The notes under the pieces were generated by a model. It was not told the origin of the DNA and searched no databases. It saw nothing but the letters and a program-made list of their open reading frames with translations. DNA of 19,712 nt, from contig JBJEXX010000044.1 of assembly GCA_051886215.1 (NCBI GenBank), positions 1-19,712 on the forward strand. The letters run 5' to 3'. The translations under genes were made by a program, and so were the position numbers. Every line of letters begins with the position of its first letter. Position 1 is the first letter of the stretch. Positions 1 to 5,831 of this stretch are shown here, one piece after another. The stretch comes from JBJEXX01 sp051886215 (GTDB lineage Bacteria > Bacillota_I > Bacilli_A > RF39 > UBA660).

Positions 1-44
1 AAAATATAACCCTACCTCTCATAAGAAAGGTGCAGTTATATTTT
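1..44. other. Interrupted inverted repeat at window edge
   Basis: AAAATATAAC at 1-10 is the exact reverse complement of 35-44. Inside it, ACCT and AGGT form a second short stem. The plus strand continues into a T-rich run, so this could be the terminator of a plus-strand gene lying left of the window. It could also be the end of a structured leader. The sequence alone does not decide. Confidence 0.35.
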
Positions 45-81
45 TATTTAACGTTTTGATATTTGACATTTGAGTGTAAAC

Positions 82-108
82 AAAAAAATGCATTTTGTAA
101 ATGCATTT
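82..108 (-). terminator. Intrinsic terminator of the thymidine kinase operon
   Basis: A stem is formed by AAATGCATTT at 99-108 and 86-95, with a three-base loop. Read on the minus strand it is followed by a run of T (82-88 as A on plus). The stop codon of the last gene (107-109) overlaps the outer stem. Confidence 0.75.
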
Positions 109-1126
109 ATTCATTTGATTTCTTTTTTAATTTTACTTTTACTTTATTATTTTTACCAATCATATCTTCACAAATTTTATATAAATCTTTATTTTCTTCA
201 TTTTTCTCATATTTTATAAATTCTTGTCTTAAATCTTTTTTATGCTTATCATCTAATTGTTTATAATAAAGTTCTAAATCACACATATTAATAATTTTTT
301 TTAATCCTTTAACATTATCCACTAATAAAGTATCTAAAATGCAATAAATTTCTTCTAAACTTTCATCTTGAAAAAATTCAGTATATTCTTTTAAATTAAT
401 ATTGTTTTTTAGTCTTTCTTTATTAAAATCATAAAATAAATTATCAGTTATATTATAATCACTTTCAAATAAACTATTTTCTAAATGAATGTCAAAAAAA
501 CATAAAAGATACTTTAGACTAATAAGAGAATTGTTTATTTTATTAGAACCTTTATTTAACATGTTTTTTAAATAAAACATAAAATTAATATTATGTTCTT
601 TACTCATCTGAGTATAAAATAAAGTAGTTTTGTATGATGAATCAACTTCATTATATATAGCATTAAGTAAAAGATTTTTATCTTCTTCAGATAAATTAGC
701 ATCTGCATCATTAACAAATTCAATTTCTACTAAATCTTCTTTATCAGCATAAAAATTACTATAATAAACAAGTGCCTCATCTAATTTTTTACATATTCTT
801 TTAACAGGTAAATATTGCCTATATTTTATTATCGCATCTATATCACTAACTTTATAAGTATTTGGAACTTTTTCATTAAAATAATTTATATATAAATATA
901 TATTATCCATATTATTAAATAGTTCGATATAATAATCTGATTCTAAACCAATAATTAAATTTAATTTTTTCTTTTCTTTTTGGAATTCATCAAATTTAGA
1001 TTTATCTTTATTAGGATTATCAATTTCTAATTTAATTAGTTTTTGATATTGTTTATATATTCCTTCTGTAATATTTAATAAAGAATCTAAAGTTTCTTTT
1101 TCTTTTATACTTAAATTTTGATTCAT
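107..1126 (-). CDS. Hypothetical protein, last gene of the thymidine kinase operon
   Basis: I do not recognise this 339-residue protein. It is highly charged, rich in Lys, Asn, Glu and Ile, and looks mostly helical. It has no signal peptide, no transmembrane segment, no P-loop and no zinc-binding cysteine pattern; its few cysteines are scattered. An upstream in-frame ATG would add 12 residues, but only the start at 1126 has a purine-rich GGGGTGG ribosome binding site in front of it. The gene lies 47 bases downstream of the ATPase-CYTH gene in the same direction, and a good terminator follows its stop. It is therefore probably co-transcribed with the nucleotide-salvage genes. No function can be assigned beyond that context. 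Confidence 0.7.
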   Translation of the reverse strand: MNQNLSIKEKETLDSLLNITEGIYKQYQKLIKLEIDNPNKDKSKFDEFQKEKKKLNLIIGLESDYYIELFNNMDNIYLYINYFNEKVPNTYKVSDIDAIIKYRQYLPVKRICKKLDEALVYYSNFYADKEDLVEIEFVNDADANLSEEDKNLLLNAIYNEVDSSYKTTLFYTQMSKEHNINFMFYLKNMLNKGSNKINNSLISLKYLLCFFDIHLENSLFESDYNITDNLFYDFNKERLKNNINLKEYTEFFQDESLEEIYCILDTLLVDNVKGLKKIINMCDLELYYKQLDDKHKKDLRQEFIKYEKNEENKDLYKICEDMIGKNNKVKVKLKKKSNE

Positions 1127-1173
1127 ACCATTACCACCCCATGTATATAAAGTATACCACATATTTTTACTAT

Positions 1174-2262
1174 TTATATTTTTTTTATTAATTTTTTATT
1201 TTTTGCTATATCTAAATTACTAAAATCATGAATTTTTTCTATAATATTTAAATAAGTTGGTAATTGTAAACTATTTATATCTTTAGTTGTTTCATTTTCT
1301 AATATTGCATAATTATTATCTTTAAATACATCTAAATTATATACTTCTTTATTATCTCTAAAAGAATATCTTATTTTTTCTATTGGTTCTAAATTTAAAT
1401 CTTTTTCTTTCAATAAATATAAATAATATAATTTATTAATTTTTTTATTAGTTTTAACAATTTCATTATTTGGTAATAGTTGTTTAGTAGTTAAATAATA
1501 AGTTGATTTACCATTTACAATTCTTTGTCTAATTCTTTTTTCTAAATATTCATCTGTTTTTAGATATGTCTGAGTTATATAACTTTTATTTGAAATAGCT
1601 TTAACTTTATCTATATTTGAATTATCTAAATCAACAAGAAACTTATGTTGAACATTAGGTATAATAGGTTCACCTAATTCTTCTAAAATACAATTTTTTA
1701 CTCTATTTATTTTAGTAGCAAAATCAGTAGAATTGTCTACTACTTTTAAATTGTTGTGACCTATATAGGCATTTAAAGTATCTATATCTTTCTTTTTAGC
1801 TAAATCAGCATCTTCACTTCTAGCATGATTATTTTCAGTTGTATAAAGTTCTTCTTTGCCATCCGCAACTGTAACTAAATGAATTACTTCATCATATCTA
1901 TTCATAAGCTCTTGTTCATTCAAATTTAATTCTCTTAACAATTTATGCCATGACACTTCATCTAAATATGATTTATTATCAATAGTAGATCTATCATATA
2001 AAACTATTGAATTTTTAAACAACTTAGCTTTGCTTCTAATAAGATGTTCCCTATATAATTGATATTTCATAATTATTTTTTGAAAATCATACATATCAAT
2101 AGCGTTTTCACCAAAGGGTTTAATTCCTTTATTTATTAATCTAGTTGCGGATTCATCAAGTATAAATACTTTATATCCTCTTTGTTCTAAACATTCTTGT
2201 AATTCACCTATCGCAGTTGATTTACCTCCACATGGACCTCCAGTTAAAACTATGTTTTTCAT
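1174..2262 (-). CDS. P-loop NTPase (AAA_28/NadR-kinase-like) fused to a CYTH/TTM domain
   Basis: This 362-residue protein has two domains. Residues 1-200 are a P-loop NTPase of the AAA_28 type, with Walker A GGPCGGKST at 8-16 and a likely Walker B-like strand ending in D90-R91. AAA_28 includes NadR-type ribosylnicotinamide kinases, so a small-molecule kinase is possible. Residues 203-345 match the CYTH/triphosphate tunnel fold in strand order: HKFLV at 206-210, a basic E-x-R-x-R-x-R run at 241-247, TTK at 258-260, KIRYSF at 296-301, DVF at 311-313 and an E-x-E near 322-324. The N-terminal ExExK metal motif reads N-V-Q-H-K, so both glutamates are missing. The start has a perfect AGGAGG site. 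The previous stop overlaps the TAGGAGG in front of it, so translation is probably coupled. The product is probably cytosolic and its substrate is unknown. Confidence 0.8.
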   Translation of the reverse strand: MKNIVLTGGPCGGKSTAIGELQECLEQRGYKVFILDESATRLINKGIKPFGENAIDMYDFQKIIMKYQLYREHLIRSKAKLFKNSIVLYDRSTIDNKSYLDEVSWHKLLRELNLNEQELMNRYDEVIHLVTVADGKEELYTTENNHARSEDADLAKKKDIDTLNAYIGHNNLKVVDNSTDFATKINRVKNCILEELGEPIIPNVQHKFLVDLDNSNIDKVKAISNKSYITQTYLKTDEYLEKRIRQRIVNGKSTYYLTTKQLLPNNEIVKTNKKINKLYYLYLLKEKDLNLEPIEKIRYSFRDNKEVYNLDVFKDNNYAILENETTKDINSLQLPTYLNIIEKIHDFSNLDIAKNKKLIKKI

Positions 2263-2271
2263 TGATACCTC

Positions 2272-2826
2272 CTAAAATATTTTCTTTATTTTTTGTTTTT
2301 TTATATCTAACTCATGAATAGAAGCATGAGTTACACCAAATTTTGCTTTATCCATATCTAAAGGAACATTATTATATTTGTAATAAATCATATTAATGAA
2401 ACCTCTATGTGTTATTAATAAGCAATTATCATCAGAAAAATTTTCAATATAATCTATCACTCTATCGAATAAATCTTGCATACTTTCTCCATTTGGATAT
2501 TTTTTTGATATATCTTTTAAATTTTTATATTCAGGATATAATTTATAAGCTTCATTCTTATCCATTCCTGTTAAAACTCCCTTATCTAACTCTCTCAAAC
2601 TTTTATCATATATTAATTGTTTTTCTACTTTTTCTTTAATAATATCCGCAGTTTGCATCGCTCTAACAACATCAGAAGAATATATTTTTTCTATATTTAA
2701 GTTTTCTTTAACAATAAAATCCCTTGCTTTTTTTACTTGGTTTATTCCCTCTGGTATTAACTCAACATTACTATAACCACCTATATAGTTTTCATCATCT
2801 AATCCATGTCTTAATAAATAAATCAT
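2272..2826 (-). CDS. Histidine phosphatase family protein (phosphoglycerate-mutase-like)
   Basis: This 184-residue protein is of the branch-1 histidine phosphatase superfamily. The catalytic RHG motif is at residues 6-8 (LLRHG). The SSDVVRAMQTA segment matches the second phosphate-pocket arginine, and ITHRGF near residue 140 carries the second histidine. The size fits the small CobC/GpmB-like phosphatases rather than glycolytic mutase. The family dephosphorylates small phosphorylated metabolites, including alpha-ribazole phosphate and nucleotides. The substrate cannot be read from sequence, but the neighbouring thymidine kinase makes a nucleotide or nucleoside phosphate plausible. An AGGAGG site precedes ATG at 2826. 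The upstream gene ends 8 bases before it, with its stop inside the TAGGAGG. Confidence 0.88.
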   Translation of the reverse strand: MIYLLRHGLDDENYIGGYSNVELIPEGINQVKKARDFIVKENLNIEKIYSSDVVRAMQTADIIKEKVEKQLIYDKSLRELDKGVLTGMDKNEAYKLYPEYKNLKDISKKYPNGESMQDLFDRVIDYIENFSDDNCLLITHRGFINMIYYKYNNVPLDMDKAKFGVTHASIHELDIKKQKIKKIF

Positions 2827-2834
2827 ATTACCTC

Positions 2835-3419
2835 CTAAGAATAACTAACTTCTTCAATTAAATCTTTATATTTATCATTATTACTTTTTATTAAATCTCG
2901 AACTTTTTCTATTTGTTTTTTATTTTTTATATCATGTTCAAGTAATTTAGTTAACATATCAACTTCATTTTTAAATACAATTTCTTCTTTTAAAACTGGT
3001 TTAAAACAAGATTTTATTTCTTTTATATATTTATCATAAGGATAATCTCTTTTTAAAATATTATTTTTATATCTACCATCTTTTAATCTTCTTACATTAA
3101 GAGGTGCTTGATATTTATTTAATTCTTTTAATTTTTTATAATCATTAGAAGCAACTATTTCATCTATTAACATTATTATTTCTGGATAATAAATAACATC
3201 ATAATCATATTCATACACTAAATATAAACATTTATTCTTATACTTAAAATTAATTATTTTAGTATTTTTTTCTAAAGGATTAAAAACACCTCCCGCAATA
3301 ATATTCCTATGTTCTTTTTTTCCTTCCTTTTTTATTATTTCATCCTTTATTTTGTCTAACTTTTTAGATATTTCTATCTCATAAAATTTTATTTTATTAT
3401 TTACTACTTTATAAAACAT
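2835..3419 (-). CDS. Hypothetical protein between thymidine kinase and histidine phosphatase
   Basis: I do not recognise this 194-residue protein. The N-terminal half alternates predicted strands with aromatic-rich segments (KYKNKCLYLVYEYDYDVIYYP); the C-terminal third is charged and probably helical. There is no membrane segment or obvious catalytic motif. A start at 3437 inside the thymidine kinase gene is possible, but AAGGAG sits 7 bases before the ATG at 3419, so 3419 is preferred. That site is made of the last codons of the kinase (Glu-Lys-Glu-stop), which couples the two genes tightly. The tight coupling suggests a role linked to nucleotide salvage. This is inference from context only. 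Confidence 0.72.
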   Translation of the reverse strand: MFYKVVNNKIKFYEIEISKKLDKIKDEIIKKEGKKEHRNIIAGGVFNPLEKNTKIINFKYKNKCLYLVYEYDYDVIYYPEIIMLIDEIVASNDYKKLKELNKYQAPLNVRRLKDGRYKNNILKRDYPYDKYIKEIKSCFKPVLKEEIVFKNEVDMLTKLLEHDIKNKKQIEKVRDLIKSNNDKYKDLIEEVSYS

Positions 3420-3423
3420 ATTA

Positions 3424-3966
3424 TCACTCCTTTTCATTCTTTCTTCTTTTTATTAAGCACTTTCTACATAATGGTATATATTCATCATTACCAATAACAT
3501 TATCCGTTTCTTTTTTATATTTATAATAACTAAATGGGGCTTGTTTATTACAATCGAAACATACAGCCTCATAAATATAAATTTCATTTGATATTGCTAA
3601 AATATATGGCATAATTCCAAATGGTTTTTGCTCGCTAGTCATATTACAACCAGATATATAAAAATCAATATCATTATCTATCGAGAGATCAATAATTTCT
3701 TTTACATCTCCCAATAGAAATTGAGCTTCATCTATAAATATTGTTCTAGTATTATCGTTAACATAGCTCTTTATTTCACTTAAATCATTTATACATATTG
3801 CGGGAATTTCTACAGACATATTACGACTTTTAATTATTCCATAATCACGATTATCTATCTTTGGTTTAAAAGCTAATATATTTTCTTTATTCCATATTGT
3901 TTCATATTTATTTAATAATCCTGTCGATTTACCACTGAACATAGGTCCTGTATAAGTTGTTATCAT
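3424..3966 (-). CDS. tdk: Thymidine kinase (TK1 type)
   Basis: This 180-residue protein phosphorylates thymidine (and deoxyuridine) with ATP to give dTMP in the pyrimidine deoxynucleoside salvage pathway. The Walker A motif GPMFSGKST is at residues 7-15. FIDEAQFL at 77-84 carries the Walker B Asp and the general-base Glu expected of TK1. The C-terminal half has two CxxC pairs (CFDC and CRKC), which form the structural zinc site and lasso loop. The segment after KPKIDNRDYG lacks the usual Ser-His of the family. The length is close to the usual 190. ATG at 3966 is preferred over the ATG at 3978 because GGAGG lies just before it. The gene heads a five-gene minus-strand unit and has the same palindrome as the regulator promoter immediately upstream, at 3979-3993. 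Confidence 0.92.
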   Translation of the reverse strand: MITTYTGPMFSGKSTGLLNKYETIWNKENILAFKPKIDNRDYGIIKSRNMSVEIPAICINDLSEIKSYVNDNTRTIFIDEAQFLLGDVKEIIDLSIDNDIDFYISGCNMTSEQKPFGIMPYILAISNEIYIYEAVCFDCNKQAPFSYYKYKKETDNVIGNDEYIPLCRKCLIKRRKNEKE

Positions 3967-3978
3967 TTTTACCTCCAT

Positions 3979-3993
3979 GTGTATTTTTTACAC
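3979..3993. promoter_or_regulatory. Putative operator, palindrome GTGTA-N5-TACAC, upstream of tdk
   Basis: This 15-base sequence is identical to the one inside the promoter of the NrtR-like gene (4713-4727). The identity extends over 19 bases (3977-3995 and 4711-4729). The half-sites GTGTA and TACAC are perfectly symmetric. It lies directly in front of the GGAGG ribosome binding site of tdk. I see no strong -10 or -35 around it, so repression by roadblock, or a promoter just upstream, is possible. Confidence 0.65.
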
Positions 3994-4008
3994 TTTATTC
4001 AATATTTT

Positions 4009-4032
4009 AAAATGTATTTTACAATACATTTT
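4009..4032 (-). terminator. Hairpin spanning the stop codon of the NrtR-like gene
   Basis: A perfect 10-base stem (4009-4018 with 4023-4032) has a four-base loop that contains part of the stop codon. On the minus strand it is followed by AAAATATTG rather than a clean T run. It may therefore end transcription only partly and allow some read-through into tdk. Confidence 0.4.
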
Positions 4033-4687
4033 TATTTTTTATATTTCTTTTAAATCTATATAATTTTGCTGGCTTATTACCATCAAATTTAGTTTCTTTA
4101 CCAACTTCATCTAATAATAATAATATTTTTTTTCTAAAATTTCTTCTATCTAATTTTTTTTCAAGTATTATTTCATAAGTTTTTCTAAGTTCCGGAATAG
4201 TAAATGTTCCTGAATAAAAACTTTTTAAAATATCTGTCTTTAATATTTGTTCTTTCAAAGTTTCTAAATTCTTTTTAATAATTAAATCTCCATCATAGGC
4301 TAAATCATGTACATCATGAATATAAAACCAATCTGCATTTTCCGTCTTTTCAGTTATTTTATTTATTTTAACTTTTTTACTATCAACTATTCCAATATAA
4401 GAAATACCTAACATTCTAAGTAGAGGCGAGCGATCGATATCATCAAATATATTTGCTTTATATAAATTAACATTTTCTAAAGATGTTTTTTCTTTTATTT
4501 CTCTTTTCATAGCCTCATCTAAAGTTTCATTATTATAGACAGCTCCTCCCACTAAGGACCAATATCCTTTATAAGGAGAGTTTTTTCTTTTTATCAATAA
4601 TACCTTTACACTACCCTTATCAATAGTAAATATAGTAGCTAAAACATGTATTCCTTGATTCTTATATAAAGGATTTTTAATATTCAT
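4019..4687 (-). CDS. NrtR-type regulator: Nudix domain plus winged helix
   Basis: In this 222-residue protein a Nudix domain (about 12-150) is followed by a winged helix (about 158-215). This is the architecture of NrtR regulators, which sense ADP-ribose or related nucleotides and repress NAD or sugar genes. The C-terminal block FTIPELRKTYEIILEKKLDR, then NFRKK and KPAKLYRF, is very typical of NrtR. In the Nudix box (48-70), G48, E54, R62, E63 and E66 are kept. The following glutamate is K67 and the glycine is S69, so hydrolysis is probably weak or lost and the domain may serve for ligand binding. The gene has its own strong promoter with a palindrome in the spacer. The same palindrome stands before tdk, which suggests autoregulation plus control of the downstream nucleotide operon. 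Confidence 0.88.
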   Translation of the reverse strand: MNIKNPLYKNQGIHVLATIFTIDKGSVKVLLIKRKNSPYKGYWSLVGGAVYNNETLDEAMKREIKEKTSLENVNLYKANIFDDIDRSPLLRMLGISYIGIVDSKKVKINKITEKTENADWFYIHDVHDLAYDGDLIIKKNLETLKEQILKTDILKSFYSGTFTIPELRKTYEIILEKKLDRRNFRKKILLLLDEVGKETKFDGNKPAKLYRFKRNIKNKNVL

Positions 4688-4705
4688 ATTATCACCTACA
4701 ATATA

Positions 4706-4734
4706 AGTATATGTGTATTTTTTACACTTGTCAA
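4706..4734 (-). promoter_or_regulatory. Promoter of the NrtR-like gene with operator in the spacer
   Basis: On the minus strand, TTGACA (4729-4734) and TATACT (4706-4711) are separated by exactly 17 bases. The palindrome GTGTA-N5-TACAC (4713-4727) fills the spacer. A bound dimer would cover both boxes, the standard geometry of a repressor. AGGTGATA then precedes the ATG at 4687. Confidence 0.8.
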
Positions 4735-4778
4735 CTTTTTTTTAAAATTATTATGATAACTTAAAACTTTTTGTAAAC

Positions 4779-4800
4779 AAAAAACGTGCATTTAGCACGT
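4779..4800 (-). terminator. Intrinsic terminator after yneF
   Basis: ACGTGC and GCACGT (4784-4789 and 4795-4800) form a stem with a five-base loop. On the minus strand a run of six T follows. It sits three bases beyond the yneF stop codon. Confidence 0.85.
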
Positions 4801-4803
4801 ATC

Positions 4804-5013
4804 TTACATAAATTTTTGCATTGATTTCATCATTTGATTAACTTGTTTTTGTGATGGTTTTCTTCCCATCTGCATCATTAAAGTTTTTATCATTTCTTCA
4901 TTAATAGGAGGATTTTTCTTAAAATATTTCATCATAAAATGTCTTGCCAAAAAGAAACCTATAATACCTCCAACTATTAATCCTATAACTAAATATAATA
5001 TATCAATCCACAT
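4804..5013 (-). CDS. yneF: UPF0154 family membrane protein YneF
   Basis: This 69-residue protein begins with one hydrophobic transmembrane helix (about residues 3-24, IDILYLVIGLIVGGIIGFFL). The cytoplasmic tail is NPPINEEMIKTLMMQMGRKP followed by SQKQVNQMMKSM. This tail is the hallmark of UPF0154/YneF, a small membrane protein widespread in Bacilli whose molecular role is not established. The start at 5013 is chosen because GGGAG lies 8 bases upstream. Earlier in-frame ATGs up to 5061 would run into the sirA stop and lack a good site. It follows sirA as in Bacillus, where yneE (sirA) and yneF are adjacent, and ends in a clear terminator. Confidence 0.9.
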   Translation of the reverse strand: MWIDILYLVIGLIVGGIIGFFLARHFMMKYFKKNPPINEEMIKTLMMQMGRKPSQKQVNQMMKSMQKFM

Positions 5014-5053
5014 AATTTCATCTCCCAATAATATTTTACTAAATATAAACAAA

Positions 5054-5479
5054 TTAAACAAGTATTTTGATATCCTTCAAATAGAAATAATCAAAATTTT
5101 CAAAATCACAAACAAAATACTCTTCATAATAATTATATAAAATATTAAAAAACATAGAACTATCTTTATTAACTTCTAATTTCATATAAGAATTCTTTAC
5201 TCGCAATATACTAACCTCATCTTTATATAAATTATTAATTACATGATCTTCACCTTGTTTAGTATAAAACATCTTATTATGAAGTTTAATAAATAAATAT
5301 CTATCTAATTGTTCTTTTTCTAATACTTCTATAAGTTGATTAAATAAATTATAACCAAAATCTATATCTTCTTTATTCATATTGTATATTCGTTTGAAAG
5401 ATAAGAATAATCCTTTAGGATTATCTTTAAATAAATTTCTAAATTCTTTTTTTACTCTAAATATATAATAAGTTCTCAT
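5054..5479 (-). CDS. sirA: SirA-like (YneE) sporulation inhibitor of replication
   Basis: This 141-residue protein begins MRTYYIFRVKKEFRNLF and continues with FLSFKRIYN, the conserved opening of the SirA (YneE) family. In Bacillus subtilis SirA is made early in sporulation. It binds DnaA domain I and blocks new rounds of replication. The length is close to that of the Bacillus protein (about 148). The adjacent yneF, in Bacillus order, supports the call. Start ATG 5479 follows GGTGAT; the ATG at 5491 is too far upstream. The middle of the protein is divergent, so family membership rests on the N-terminus, size and synteny. Whether the organism sporulates is not shown here. Confidence 0.75.
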   Translation of the reverse strand: MRTYYIFRVKKEFRNLFKDNPKGLFLSFKRIYNMNKEDIDFGYNLFNQLIEVLEKEQLDRYLFIKLHNKMFYTKQGEDHVINNLYKDEVSILRVKNSYMKLEVNKDSSMFFNILYNYYEEYFVCDFENFDYFYLKDIKILV

Positions 5480-5526
5480 TTTTATCACCATCTAAATTAT
5501 ATATTTTAATGAATTAAAAATATGTC

Positions 5527-5734
5527 AAAAAAGAACATAAGAATGAAATAAATTTCATTCGTCTTAGTCGTTACCTCCCAAGTTTCCTACTTCTTAGATA
5601 AAGTATCCTTTATTCTCCATAGGCTTAAATTCCGATAGTCGCTACCGTATTTTTATTTTCTATATTATTAATTTTTTAATTTCTTGCACATATCATATAC
5701 TTTATAAATTGCATCACCACCATAATATATTTGT
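5527..5734 (-). ncRNA. Candidate structured small RNA of unknown family
   Basis: This stretch between pbpB and sirA holds no convincing gene, but it has a minus-strand promoter (5741-5769) and a hairpin followed by a U-rich run at its end (5527-5560). The core at 5561-5652 is visibly richer in G+C than its surroundings, a common sign of structured RNA in AT-rich genomes. It contains a six-pair hairpin CGGTAG-CGA-CTATCG (5633-5647), a second hairpin ATAAAG-GATA-CTTTAT (5598-5613) flanked by complementary CCTA and TAGG, and the unpaired repeat GGTARCGACTA twice (5636-5646 and 5565-5575, one mismatch). It does not match signatures I know for tmRNA, RNase P, SRP, T-box or common riboswitches. It could be a 6S-like regulator, but I cannot support that. 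Confidence 0.5.
5541..5560 (-). terminator. Terminator-like hairpin ending the small RNA
   Basis: The nine-pair stem GAATGAAAT/ATTTCATTC has a two-base loop. It is followed on the minus strand by TTATGTTC and six T. The T run starts several bases from the stem, so it is less canonical than the other terminators here. Confidence 0.6.
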
Positions 5735-5740
5735 ATTTAT

Positions 5741-5769
5741 ATGATACATATAAAACTTATGTTCGTCAA
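5741..5769 (-). promoter_or_regulatory. Promoter in front of the candidate small RNA
   Basis: On the minus strand, TTGACG (5764-5769) and TATCAT (5741-5746) are separated by 17 bases. The expected transcription start is near 5734. It lies downstream of the pbpB terminator, so it should drive the small RNA independently. Read-through could also serve sirA-yneF. Confidence 0.6.
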
Positions 5770-5805
5770 TATATTTTTTTCAAAAATCGCACTTTCCTTA
5801 TTAAT

Positions 5806-5831
5806 AAAAAAAGAGTATAATTTTTATACTC
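5806..5831 (-). terminator. Intrinsic terminator of the dcw cluster
   Basis: The stem GAGTATAA/TTATACTC (5824-5831 with 5813-5820) has a three-base loop and is followed on the minus strand by a run of seven T. The pbpB stop codon is part of the stem. Confidence 0.88.

Noticed and set aside
63..266. Plus-strand reading frame of 67 codons rich in Phe and Leu
   Set aside because: It runs antisense to the C-terminus of the 107-1126 gene, has no ribosome binding site and reflects poly-T composition.
5561..5652. Possible group I intron core (GGTAACGACTA resembles the R element)
   Set aside because: The complementary S element is not found downstream, and the segment is too short for a full core.
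5561..5652. Possible RNase P RNA, tmRNA or SRP RNA
   Set aside because: None of their conserved core sequences (GAGGAAAGTCC, tRNA-like ends, GGAA tetraloop domain) is present.
5681..5731. Short minus-strand frame with coding-like residues (YYGGDAIYKVYDMCKKLKN)
   Set aside because: It has no start codon in frame before an upstream stop and is only about 20 residues. It may be a gene remnant, but nothing supports it.
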